From assembly GCF_000374865.1 (NCBI RefSeq), contig NZ_KB895452.1, positions 372,001 to 436,000 of the forward strand: a stretch of 64,000 nt of DNA, read 5' to 3'. Positions 53,770 to 61,800 of the stretch are shown here, piece by piece; position 1 is the stretch's first letter, and each line of letters begins with the position of its first letter. The translations under genes and the position numbers were made by a program. This DNA is from Arthrobacter sp. 135MFCol5.1. Lineage in GTDB: Bacteria > Actinomycetota > Actinomycetes > Actinomycetales > Micrococcaceae. The notes under the pieces were generated by a model. It was given only the letters and a program-made list of their open reading frames with translations, did no database searches and had not been told where the DNA came from.

Positions 53770-53770
53770 A

Positions 53771-53823
53771 CCAAACGCCCAAGGCGCCACCCCATTGTGG
53801 AGGGTGGTTCCTTGGGCGTTTGG
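53771..53823 (+). terminator. Terminator hairpin after corA
   Basis: Long inverted repeat with outer arms CCAAACGCCCAAGG and complement, small bulge and inner CCACC/GGTGG pairs, starting 2 bases after the stop. Confidence 0.7.
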
Positions 53824-53843
53824 CGCGTTGCGTCAGGATCAGG

Positions 53844-53996
53844 TCAGGCGTTGGTCCTGCGCTTGAGCCAACCCCAAACACCTGTTGCGACGAACAGGAC
53901 CAGGCCGATGATGGCGAGCCAGAGCAGGCCCTTCACGACAAAGCCGACGATGGACAGAATGAGCCAAATGACAAGAAGTCCGATGATTATTCCCAT
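53844..53996 (-). CDS. Small hydrophobic membrane protein (50 aa)
   Basis: 50 residues starting MGIIIGLLVIWLILSIVGFV and ending in the basic tail WGWLKRRTNA, with two likely membrane helices. No known function. A TAGAGT hexamer (54003-54008) ends exactly 6 bases before the ATG, the same promoter-to-start spacing as in many genes here, which supports a real, leaderless gene. Confidence 0.65.
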   Translation of the reverse strand: MGIIIGLLVIWLILSIVGFVVKGLLWLAIIGLVLFVATGVWGWLKRRTNA

Positions 53997-54002
53997 GGGG
54001 CC

Positions 54003-54008
54003 ACTCTA
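54003..54008 (-). promoter_or_regulatory. -10 element (TAGAGT) of the 50-aa membrane protein gene
   Basis: TAGAGT, 6 bases, ATG at 53996. Confidence 0.45.
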
Positions 54009-54078
54009 GGCCCGCCATGCAGTAACGGCCCGGGCATTCGACTGCGTTTCGCCCATAAACATTGCGCTGGGGGCAGGG

Positions 54079-54151
54079 TGGAGCTAAGGAGATTCGAACT
54101 CCTGACCTCTTCGATGCGAACGAAGCGCTCTACCAACTGAGCTATAGCCCC
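54079..54151 (-). tRNA. tRNA-Ala (anticodon CGC)
   Basis: 73 nt. Acceptor GGGGCTA/TAGCTCC, D arm GCTC-AGTTGGTA-GAGC, anticodon arm CTTCG-TTCGCAT-CGAAG with anticodon CGC (reads GCG), T arm AGGAG-TTCGAAT-CTCCT. The 3' CCA is not encoded. Confidence 0.95.
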
Positions 54152-54283
54152 GGAATTGACCGCGGCCTGCGTGGTACTCCAGGCCGGTGCGGAACCGGTG
54201 TCCCTAGGCTACAAATAATCCGTGTCCAACACCAAATTGACGCGCCCGGTGCGGCACAGCGGATGGGAATGCTTGCCGGCCGC

Positions 54284-55228
54284 CTATGCCCGACGGCGCT
54301 GGAGGACGTCGTCGAGGTTGCTCAAGGCACTCTGTGCCTTGGTCAATTGAGGTGAACCCGCAGGCTGGGACGCGGCTTCCGGGGCGTCGGCACCGGCGGC
54401 CCCCTGCTTCAGCGACGGTTTGCCAACCGCTTTCGGAGCCTCCGGCAGTTCAAGTGGCAGCGGCTCGGGGCGCTCAGCTTTGGCTGCCTCAACGTAGGTT
54501 GGCCTCGGAACGTCAACAGGCTCCCACGGACTGCCCACGGGAGCGACTGCCGACGCGGCGGCCGCACTGGTGTCACCGGCGGCAACGGCGACGGCGAGGG
54601 CCGCCTCACGCAGTTCCATTGCCGTGAGCGGTTTGGCCTTGGCCTCACCCGCTTCGGCGTCAAACAACGGGCTTTCCGGCCGGGCCGGAGCTGTATCGGT
54701 TTCGGGCACGGTGACGGGGTCCGGCTCCTGGCGCCGGGAAGGCGCATTCATGGCGGAGCGGAAGGCCGCGTTGACCTTCGCTTTGCGGTCCCGGAGGGCC
54801 AGCCAGCGGAGCAGGGCCACCGCGCCGAAAGCCAGCGCAAAGGCGGTGAGGGGAAGCGCGGGCGATCCCACACCGAAGGGAAGGAGCACACCTGAGATGA
54901 ACGCGGTCACCAAGCACAGCAGACCCGCCAAGGCCACTGCCGTCCGGCCGTACCGGATGCGGAACCGGGCCGGGGGCGGGGTGCTGGCAGCGCCGGCAGC
55001 GGCTGCGGCGCTCTTGTTGGGTTCCATGGCTTTCTCCTGCTGGGCGACGACGTTCAACACTTTGCCGGCGGTCTGGTCCGGCCTTTCATCGGCGGGGACG
55101 TCTGCCAGGAAGTCGCCGGCGGCCTGGACCTGGCGCCTTCGGTTCCGGAGGACGTACGGGGCGACCCAAAGGATCCAGAGCGCGACGGCAACCACGAGGA
55201 TCACTGAGCTGCTTAGGGGGAAGTCCAC
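54284..55228 (-). CDS. SepX/GlpR-like divisome membrane protein
   Basis: 314 residues from the GTG at 55228 (VDFPLSSSVILVVAVALWIL); a TTG two codons earlier is less likely because TACGGT lies 7 bases before the GTG. One N-terminal helix, cytoplasmic loop with VLRNRRR, then two helices (about 93-140) and a long Ala/Pro-rich tail. Position next to a rimJ-like gene and galU is that of Rv0996/SepX/GlpR, proteins that act with the MoeA-like Glp at the FtsZ ring. Assignment rests mainly on context and topology. Confidence 0.65.
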   Translation of the reverse strand: MDFPLSSSVILVVAVALWILWVAPYVLRNRRRQVQAAGDFLADVPADERPDQTAGKVLNVVAQQEKAMEPNKSAAAAAGAASTPPPARFRIRYGRTAVALAGLLCLVTAFISGVLLPFGVGSPALPLTAFALAFGAVALLRWLALRDRKAKVNAAFRSAMNAPSRRQEPDPVTVPETDTAPARPESPLFDAEAGEAKAKPLTAMELREAALAVAVAAGDTSAAAASAVAPVGSPWEPVDVPRPTYVEAAKAERPEPLPLELPEAPKAVGKPSLKQGAAGADAPEAASQPAGSPQLTKAQSALSNLDDVLQRRRA

Positions 55229-55235
55229 ACTCAAA

Positions 55236-55241
55236 ACCGTA
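55236..55241 (-). promoter_or_regulatory. -10 element (TACGGT) of the sepX-like gene
   Basis: TACGGT, 7 bases, GTG at 55228. Confidence 0.4.
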
Positions 55242-55309
55242 TGAGCATCATGCCTGCTCAGGCCGCATTAGCCCCGGTGTGTCGTACCCCTGTCCACAAA
55301 CCGATGGAT

Positions 55310-55930
55310 TTATGACGGGCGGGACGCCAGCCACGGCGCCAGCAGGCCCGCCGGGACTTCTTCGGAGGTCAAGGCAAACGAACGGTGATCCGCCCACCGG
55401 CCATTAATGTGCAGGAAACGGGGCCGGTATCCCTCATCCCGAAATCCCAGCTTCTCCACCACCCTCAGGCTGGGCGCGTTCTCCGGCCGGATGTTGATTT
55501 CCATCCGGTGCAGGCCAAGGGTCCGGAAGCAGTGGTCTGTCACCAGGGCCACGGATGTGGGCGCGATCCCCCGGCCGGCCCGGGCTTGATCCACCCAGTA
55601 CCCCAGCGTGGCCATCATGGCCGAACCCCACACAATCGAGGACACCGTCAGCTGGCCCACGATGGCCGGATTCCGAAGTCCCGGCGTCCGCTCGGTGATG
55701 ACGAATGGAAGCGCCGTGGCCTGGGCCGCCTGCGCGTTCAATGAGCGCACCATATGACGGTAGTCGGGCAGCCCGCCTCCCGGTTCGGGGTTGGAGGCCT
55801 CCCAGGGCGCCAGCCACTCGCTGTTCCTGGACCGCACCTCGGTCCATTCCCTTTTGTCGCGGTAGCGGATGGGCCGCAGGACCAGGTCACCGCATTCGAG
55901 GGTGACCGGCCAGATGGGACCGGTACGCAC
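55310..55930 (-). CDS. GNAT N-acetyltransferase (RimJ/Rv0995-like)
   Basis: 206 residues from the GTG at 55930, just after the galU stop; an ATG at 55996 would overlap galU by 62 bases. GNAT core: LVLRPIRYRDKREWTEVRSR, MATLGYWVDQARAGRGIAPT (acetyl-CoA loop) and NAPSLRVVEKLGFRDEGY. It probably acetylates a protein N-terminus or small amine. In M. tuberculosis and Streptomyces a moeA-like glp gene separates galU from this gene; here none does. Confidence 0.85.
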   Translation of the reverse strand: MRTGPIWPVTLECGDLVLRPIRYRDKREWTEVRSRNSEWLAPWEASNPEPGGGLPDYRHMVRSLNAQAAQATALPFVITERTPGLRNPAIVGQLTVSSIVWGSAMMATLGYWVDQARAGRGIAPTSVALVTDHCFRTLGLHRMEINIRPENAPSLRVVEKLGFRDEGYRPRFLHINGRWADHRSFALTSEEVPAGLLAPWLASRPS

Positions 55931-55934
55931 GGCG

Positions 55935-56840
55935 TCAGCTGGAAAGGCCGGCGGTGAAACCGGGCAGCCATTCCCGCAGGCCGGGGCCCAGGTCATCGCT
56001 GTCGACGGCCAGCTGGACGCAGGCCTTCAGGTAGCTGAGTTTGTCCCCGGTGTCATAGCGGCGGCCGCGGAACACCACACCGAAGACCCCGTAGCCCTCC
56101 CCGTCTCCGGACGCGAGTTCCTGCAGGGCATCGGTCAGCTGGATCTCGCCGCCGCGGCCGGGTGCGGTGTGCTCGAGGACATCAAATACCGCGGGGTGCA
56201 GGACGTAGCGGCCGATCAGCGCCAGGTTGGACGGTGCTTCCTCGGGTGAGGGCTTCTCCACGAGCCGGTTGACGCGGACATAGCCTTCGCCGTCCAGTTC
56301 CTGGACGTCGGCGCAGCCGTAGGCACTGATCTGTGCCGGCTCCACCTCGATGAGGGCGACGACGGACCCGCCGGTCTTCGCCTGCACGTCGATCATTGTG
56401 CTCAGCAGTTCGTCACGGGCATCGATGAGGTCATCACCCAGCAGGACAGCGAAGGCTTCGTCGCCGACGTGTTGTTTGGCGCGGAGCACGGCGTGGCCCA
56501 GGCCGTGCGGGTCGCCTTGCCGGACGTAGTGGATGTCGCCCAACTGGCTGGCTGCCTGGATGGAGGCGAGCTTCTCCGTGTCGCCCTTGTCGGCAAGCGT
56601 CGATTCGAGCGAGGGCACGCGGTCGAAGTGGTCTTCCAGTGCACGCTTGTTTCGGCCCGTAATCATCAGGATGTCGTTCAGGCCCACATGGACGGCTTCC
56701 TCCACCACGTACTGGATGGCAGGTTTGTCCACGACGGGGAGCATTTCCTTCGGCATTGCCTTGGTGGCCGGCAAGAACCTGGTGCCCAGGCCCGCTGCTG
56801 GGATGACGGCTTTGCGGACTCTGGGGTTACTGGTAGTCAC
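55935..56840 (-). CDS. galU: UTP--glucose-1-phosphate uridylyltransferase
   Basis: 301 residues from a GTG. The nucleotidyltransferase signature is PAAGLGTRFLPATKAMPKEM, then DKPAIQYVVEEAV and QGDPHGLGHAV. It makes UDP-glucose, the substrate of GalE. TAGATT (56847-56852) lies 6 bases before the GTG. The 3' end runs directly into the GNAT gene. Confidence 0.94.
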   Translation of the reverse strand: MTTSNPRVRKAVIPAAGLGTRFLPATKAMPKEMLPVVDKPAIQYVVEEAVHVGLNDILMITGRNKRALEDHFDRVPSLESTLADKGDTEKLASIQAASQLGDIHYVRQGDPHGLGHAVLRAKQHVGDEAFAVLLGDDLIDARDELLSTMIDVQAKTGGSVVALIEVEPAQISAYGCADVQELDGEGYVRVNRLVEKPSPEEAPSNLALIGRYVLHPAVFDVLEHTAPGRGGEIQLTDALQELASGDGEGYGVFGVVFRGRRYDTGDKLSYLKACVQLAVDSDDLGPGLREWLPGFTAGLSS

Positions 56841-56846
56841 CGGACT

Positions 56847-56852
56847 AATCTA
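56847..56852 (-). promoter_or_regulatory. -10 element (TAGATT) of galU
   Basis: TAGATT, 6 bases, GTG at 56840; leaderless. Confidence 0.5.
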
Positions 56853-56943
56853 ACGTCAGCGTCAAGCATTTCAGTAACCACCGGCACAGCGGGCCGTCAT
56901 CCGCCCGTGACGCCGCGGAACGCCGGTACCAAGGAAGGACACC

Positions 56944-57564
56944 ATGCAGGAGCAGACGAATCCCGCGAAGGACGATATCCGGGCGGCCCACCGGCGCCGG
57001 CGCGCCGCGCTGACGGAGGCGGAGCTGGACGCCGCCGGTTCGGCATTGGCTCGCCACGGGGAAGCCTGGGCAGCATCCGTCACCGCGGGGCGCCCAGGCA
57101 CCGTATGCGTCTACCTGGGTGTCGGCAAGGAACCGCCCACCATGCCGCTGGTCAAGGCGCTGCACGGCAGCGGCCACGAGGTCCTGCTTCCGGTATGCGA
57201 GCCGGGCCGGGAGCTGAGCTGGGTGTTCTGGACCCCGGACACCAGCTTCGAACGCAGCCGGTACGCGCCCATCCTGGAACCCGCCGGGAGACGGCACGGG
57301 CCCGACGCGGCCGGAAGCGCAGCGGCGCTCATCATTCCCGCCACTGCCGTGGACCTGTCAGGCAACAGGATCGGCCAGGGGGGCGGCTACTACGACACCT
57401 TCCTGGGGCATCTCGCCACTGCCGGGAAGGAAATACCGCTGGCCGCTGTTATCTACGACAGTGAATTGCTTCCCGCGGGGCGGATTCCTGCCGAGGAATT
57501 CGACCGCCCGGTCCCGGGTGTCCTGATGCCTTCCGGGTACCGGGGCCTGGCGGGTGGCGGCTGA
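56944..57564 (+). CDS. 5-formyltetrahydrofolate cyclo-ligase
   Basis: 206 residues. Early KDDIRAAHRRRRAALT, CVYLGVGKEPPTMPLVKAL and the ATP/Mg motif GQGGGYYDTFL. It converts 5-formyl-THF to methenyl-THF with ATP. AAGGAAGGAC precedes the ATG. Divergent from galU and upstream of the Ruc-like gene, the same neighbours as Rv0992c. Confidence 0.9.
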   Translation: MQEQTNPAKDDIRAAHRRRRAALTEAELDAAGSALARHGEAWAASVTAGRPGTVCVYLGVGKEPPTMPLVKALHGSGHEVLLPVCEPGRELSWVFWTPDTSFERSRYAPILEPAGRRHGPDAAGSAAALIIPATAVDLSGNRIGQGGGYYDTFLGHLATAGKEIPLAAVIYDSELLPAGRIPAEEFDRPVPGVLMPSGYRGLAGGG

Positions 57565-57589
57565 GCCCGGTCCCTTCCGGGCGCAGTGA

Positions 57590-57621
57590 TAGAATTAGCA
57601 CTCAGGCCCTGCGACTGCTAA
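57590..57621 (+). promoter_or_regulatory. Promoter with CIRCE element (HrcA operator)
   Basis: TAGAAT -10 (57590-57595) runs into TTAGCACTC-N9-GACTGCTAA (57595-57621). The CIRCE consensus is TTAGCACTC-N9-GAGTGCTAA, so only one base of the right arm differs. It covers the expected transcription start of the Ruc-like gene, which implies HrcA heat-shock repression. Confidence 0.85.
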
Positions 57622-57676
57622 CGGATTACCGGGTGGCAGCACGGGACCTCTCGTTTGCCCAAGAGGAGGAGCACCA

Positions 57677-57940
57677 GTGCCAACATATGCTTACGCCTGC
57701 AAGGATTGCGGCCACGCCTTCGATATCGTCCAGTCGTTCTCGGACAGCAGCCTGACATCCTGCCCCGAATGCGAGGGCACGTTGCGCAAGAAGTTCAACA
57801 GCGTGGGTGTGGTTTTCAAGGGCTCAGGTTTCTACCGTACCGACTCCCGCGACTCCAAGGGCAGCTCGGTCTCCCCCGCCCCGGCAGCGACGCCGGCGAC
57901 GCCGGCGGCATCGCCAGCCCCGGCTGCAGCGGCCAGCTAG
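57677..57940 (+). CDS. FmdB-family zinc-ribbon chaperone (Ruc/Rv0991c-like)
   Basis: 87 residues from a GTG, preceded by GAGGAGG. MPTYAYACKDCGHAFDIVQ carries the first C-x2-C, SCPEC the second (Cys 8, 11, 29, 32). FNSVGVVFKGSGFYRTDSRD is the segment typical of Ruc, the redox-regulated chaperone of M. tuberculosis. The C-terminal 30 residues are Ala/Pro/Ser-rich and disordered. CIRCE control fits a heat-shock chaperone. Confidence 0.85.
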   Translation: MPTYAYACKDCGHAFDIVQSFSDSSLTSCPECEGTLRKKFNSVGVVFKGSGFYRTDSRDSKGSSVSPAPAATPATPAASPAPAAAAS

Positions 57941-57962
57941 CCCCAAGCACTGATGACGACGA

Positions 57963-57988
57963 CGGCCGGCACCTTCGGGCGCCGGCCG
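57963..57988 (+). terminator. Terminator hairpin after the Ruc-like gene
   Basis: CGGCCGGC with perfect complement, two inner C-G pairs and a TTCG tetraloop, 22 bases after the stop. Confidence 0.7.
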
Positions 57989-58039
57989 CCTTTGTCCACA
58001 TAGCCGCAGCCACCACTGTCCTGCCGCTTCGGCTGCCCA

Positions 58040-58045
58040 TAGCGT
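58040..58045 (+). promoter_or_regulatory. -10 element (TAGCGT) of the SAF-domain gene
   Basis: TAGCGT, 6 bases, ATG at 58052. Confidence 0.45.
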
Positions 58046-58051
58046 GGGCGC

Positions 58052-58783
58052 ATGCCTGCATATCCACGCCGCGGCCGCGACAGCCTCCGGATTCCCACGA
58101 CGTCCCGCACCACCGGCCGTCCCGCCAAGGCCAACCACCCCATCCCGGCGCGGGTTGCGTCCTGGCTGGGCCGCAACCGCCGCCTGGCCGCCGCCCTGGT
58201 CCTGTGTGCAGCGGCGGCCATCACTGTCAATCAACTGACGCCGGCTCCGCTCTCGACCGTGACAGCACTTGCTGCTGCGCGGGATCTTCCGGCAGGTACC
58301 GCTGTGACGGCGGCAGATTTGGCCAGCGTTCATGTGCCGCCCGGGATGGTGGCGGAGGGCTTCCTCCAAGACACTGCCGCAGCCGCCGGCAAGCAGCTCG
58401 CCGGTCCGTTACGAAAGGGCCAGCTCGTTACCGACGCCCAACTCCTGGGACCGGGCCTTCTCGTTGGGACGCCTCCGGGCTCGGCCGCGGTTCCGCTCCG
58501 CATGGCGGACCCGTCCTCCATTCAGCTGGTGGCCCCGGGCCAGTTGGTCAATGTGGTGCTCACATCTGCCAACGGGTTTGACCAGCAAGGCCCCTCCGAG
58601 GTGCTGGCGTCTGCGGTTCCCGTGCTGTGGACTTCGAACAAGGGCGGCCAGGGTGGCCAATGGCTTGGTACAACGGAGACCGACGGGTTGATAGTGGTGG
58701 CAGCAAACGCGGAACAGTCATCCCGGCTGGCTGGAGCGTCAACGCAGGGCCGGCTCTTCTTCGTCCTGGTTGGTCCGCCGTGA
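58052..58783 (+). CDS. SAF-domain protein (CpaB/RcpC-like)
   Basis: 243 residues. Basic Pro-rich N-terminus, one membrane helix (RRLAAALVLCAAAAITVNQL) and then a SAF domain: ALAAARDLPAGTAVTAADLASV and QLAGPLRKGQLVTDAQL. A further RcpC-like beta domain follows. Such proteins assemble Flp pili or hold cell-surface polymers; no other pilus gene is in the window, so its partners are unknown. Confidence 0.8.
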   Translation: MPAYPRRGRDSLRIPTTSRTTGRPAKANHPIPARVASWLGRNRRLAAALVLCAAAAITVNQLTPAPLSTVTALAAARDLPAGTAVTAADLASVHVPPGMVAEGFLQDTAAAAGKQLAGPLRKGQLVTDAQLLGPGLLVGTPPGSAAVPLRMADPSSIQLVAPGQLVNVVLTSANGFDQQGPSEVLASAVPVLWTSNKGGQGGQWLGTTETDGLIVVAANAEQSSRLAGASTQGRLFFVLVGPP

Positions 58784-58860
58784 CACCACGGTACGATTCC
58801 TCAACAACTTCCGGGTTGCCCGGGCCCAAAGGCTTGGCTGCTCGTCAGCCCCGCTGCTGG

Positions 58861-61800
58861 TCAGCCCCAGTGCGGCGGTTTCTGTTCCTTCAGCCACGCG
58901 TCGTGGTCATCCTCCCGGTCGCCCCAGCTGCGGGCGTCGTCCTCCGCAGCCTTGCTGGGCAGCACAGCGTCGGTACCTGAGGTGGCCCGCCCTGGCGCTG
59001 GAGTGGAGTGAGGCGCACCTGCCGGATTTCCGCCGTCAGGTACCGCTTCCGTCTTCTCGTTCTCGCTCATATCTTCTCCGGCCCGATCTTCCGCGGGCCC
59101 ATTGTTGTCGGAAATATCGCTGCCGGAACCATTGTCGTCGGAAACGCTGACGTCGGAAACACTGACGTCGGAAACACTGACGTCGGAGACACTGTCTTCC
59201 GCGACCATGCCGTTGGCCTCCTTGGTGTCCAGGCCACCGGCCCGCCGGCCCTGGCTTGGGCGGATGCCCGCGGCGGGGTCTCCGGAGTCACTCCGGTTCC
59301 CGCCATTGGCGTTCCGCGGCAGATAGGCAACACCGGCGGACGGTGCTGCATCGATACCATTGAGCGCCTGGTCCACGTCGTCGTCAAGGAATCCAGCCGA
59401 GTGCCCGGTCCTGCCCGGCAGCACCAGGTTTTCCAGGCCGAGGTACCCGGCAATGCGGTCGGCACAGGACGACGGGTCGGTAAATACCTCGATGGTCCAC
59501 AACGGCATGTAACGCCATCCCAGGCGCTCCAGCAGCTCCGGGCGGAGCCTGCTGCGTTCCCGGACGCTCATGGTGCGGTACTGCCCGGTGCCGTCAGACT
59601 CGATCGCCACCGGTCGTGGCAGGTCGGCATCATCCTTGCCCATGGTATTCAGCGGGTCAGCCGCGGCCACAACGTCGATGGCGCCGTCGTACTGGTGCCA
59701 AACCCGGGCGCCGCGGGCGCGCAAACGGTCACCCAAGTCGGCGACCAGCGGGTCCGCACCGAGTGCCTGTTCGCTGGCGGCAGCCCGGGAGGCGGGAGTT
59801 CCGAGGTCGGTATTACCCGAAATTTCGCGGTTCAACAGCGTGTACAGGTCCACCGCCCCGTGCGTGAGCCTGGTGTGGTCCAGGTCCTCGGGCCGGAAGC
59901 AGGTGAGCACATGCATGGACCGGCGCGCCCGCGTCATGGCCAGGGCGAACTTCTCCCTGCCACCTTCCGCGGACAATGGTCCGAAGTTGTGCAGCGCCCG
60001 GCCGTGCGGGGTGCGGCCAAAACCTGGGGAGAAAATAACATGGTCGCGAACCAGCCCCTGGGCCCTCTCCAGGTCCACCACCCTGAAGGACTCAGCACCG
60101 GCACCGAAGAAACCGGCCATTCCGGGCTGGTTGGCCAGCTGGAGGCGGATGGACTCGCCAATCCTGGCGGCATGCCGCAGGCTGGCGGTGACCACGGCGA
60201 GCGAAGTGCGCGGACGCAGGCGGGCGTGCTCGAACACGAGCTCGACCACCCGGTTGACCTCGGCCACCACCGACTCCACCCCCTCGTGGTCTGCGCTCGG
60301 CAAGCCGGTTCCGTCAGGCAGGTACTCCACCAGCAGCGACCGGTCCAAGCCCGTCGCCGACTGGCCCTCGGGCAGCCGGCGCAACCCGCCGTCGTAAAAG
60401 TTCTTGCTCAGCTGCAGGACGAGGTCCTCGTCCACGGCCCGGTACACCACGTTCAGCCGCCAAACCGGAAGCACCGCAGAGAGGGCCGTGAAGGCACTCT
60501 CCACCCTGTGGTGGGCGGACTCACCGGCGGCGAGGCGTTCCACGCCCACGGTAAAGGTCCGGGGCGACGCGATGCGCGGGTCGCCGAACGCAATCACCTG
60601 GCGTGCACGGGCGATCGACGGCAGGACGGCCTGCAGGGACGTGGCCTCGGCATCCAGGATCACGACGGCGTCGAAGTGTTGCTCTGCCGGGAGCAGGCCG
60701 GTCATCAGGTACGGGCTGACAGACCACACCGGCACCAGCGTGCCGATCAGGTCAGGAGCCTGGGCGGTCAAGGACGGGAGCGATACCCGGCCGTCCTTGA
60801 GCAGGCTCCGCAGCAGGCCCGCCTGGCGCGGCTGCTCGGCGATCGCCCCGCGCCAGCGTTCCGCCAAGTCCCAGCGAAGGCGTGCGGCGCCGCTGGCGAT
60901 GTGCGCGTTGTCCGCCAACCGATACTCGGCCTCGAGCCGGCGCAACGCGTCGCCGTCGGACATGGCCAAGTAGTCATCGCCGCTGATCATGGCCTCAAGG
61001 GCCGACTGCCACCACGCCAATTCCAGCTCGGCTGCAACGGACCGTTCCGGGACTTCCCGCTCCGCGAGGTCGGCAAGGAGTTCGCCCAAACCGTGCTCAC
61101 GCATGTTTTCGATCAGTAGTGTGCGTTCGGGCAAGGTCTTGAGGGTATCGGTGTCCGCCACGAGGCGTTCCAGCCGCTCCATCAGCTGGCCGTAGGGCGC
61201 AGTGGCGAGCGACCCGCCGGCATCCGTGTGCCGGAGCGCCTGGCCCAGCTGTTCCAGCTCCGCGTCCAGCGACCGGTACATGGCGTTCATTTCGGCAAGG
61301 CCGGACGGAACCGCCGGATGGCGTTGGGTGGTGGCATACCCGGCCCAGAGGGCGCGCTGCTCCTGGACCAGGACCAAGGATGTGTGCAGGTCGGCGATGT
61401 GCACGCCGGGGCGGACGTATTCCTTGGCCACCCGCCGAAGCCTGGAACGCTGCATGGACGTCATTTCGATGCCGCGCTCACGGCGCCACGCTGACGGTGC
61501 CGTGGCGGAAATCAGGTCCGTCACGGGCCGGTCAAAGATGTCCGGCGTGAATTTGTCCAGGCTGCCGCGGACGGCAACCAGCAGCTCGAGCTGCTCGCCC
61601 CATTCCGCAAAGGACTCCCCCAGCCGGATTTCAGCGTGCTCGGCGACGGCGTCCATGCGGTCGCGCAGCACCGGGAGGCTCTTGGCCACGGAGCGGACCA
61701 GATCCTGCGCTTCCTCGGTTTCCTTCCGGGTCAGCAACCGCGCCCCGTGCCAGGGGCTGGTGGTGGCGGCCTTGCTGAAGCTGCCCAGTTCGGCAGCACG

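Noticed and set aside
59136..59195. Tandem 15-bp repeat as a CRISPR array
   Set aside because: Units are directly adjacent without spacers, in frame inside a coding region, and no cas gene is present.
59008..61119. A 703-codon plus-strand frame opposite the helicase-like gene
   Set aside because: No domain and composition of an antisense GC-rich frame. The minus frame carries recognisable helicase and nuclease motifs throughout.
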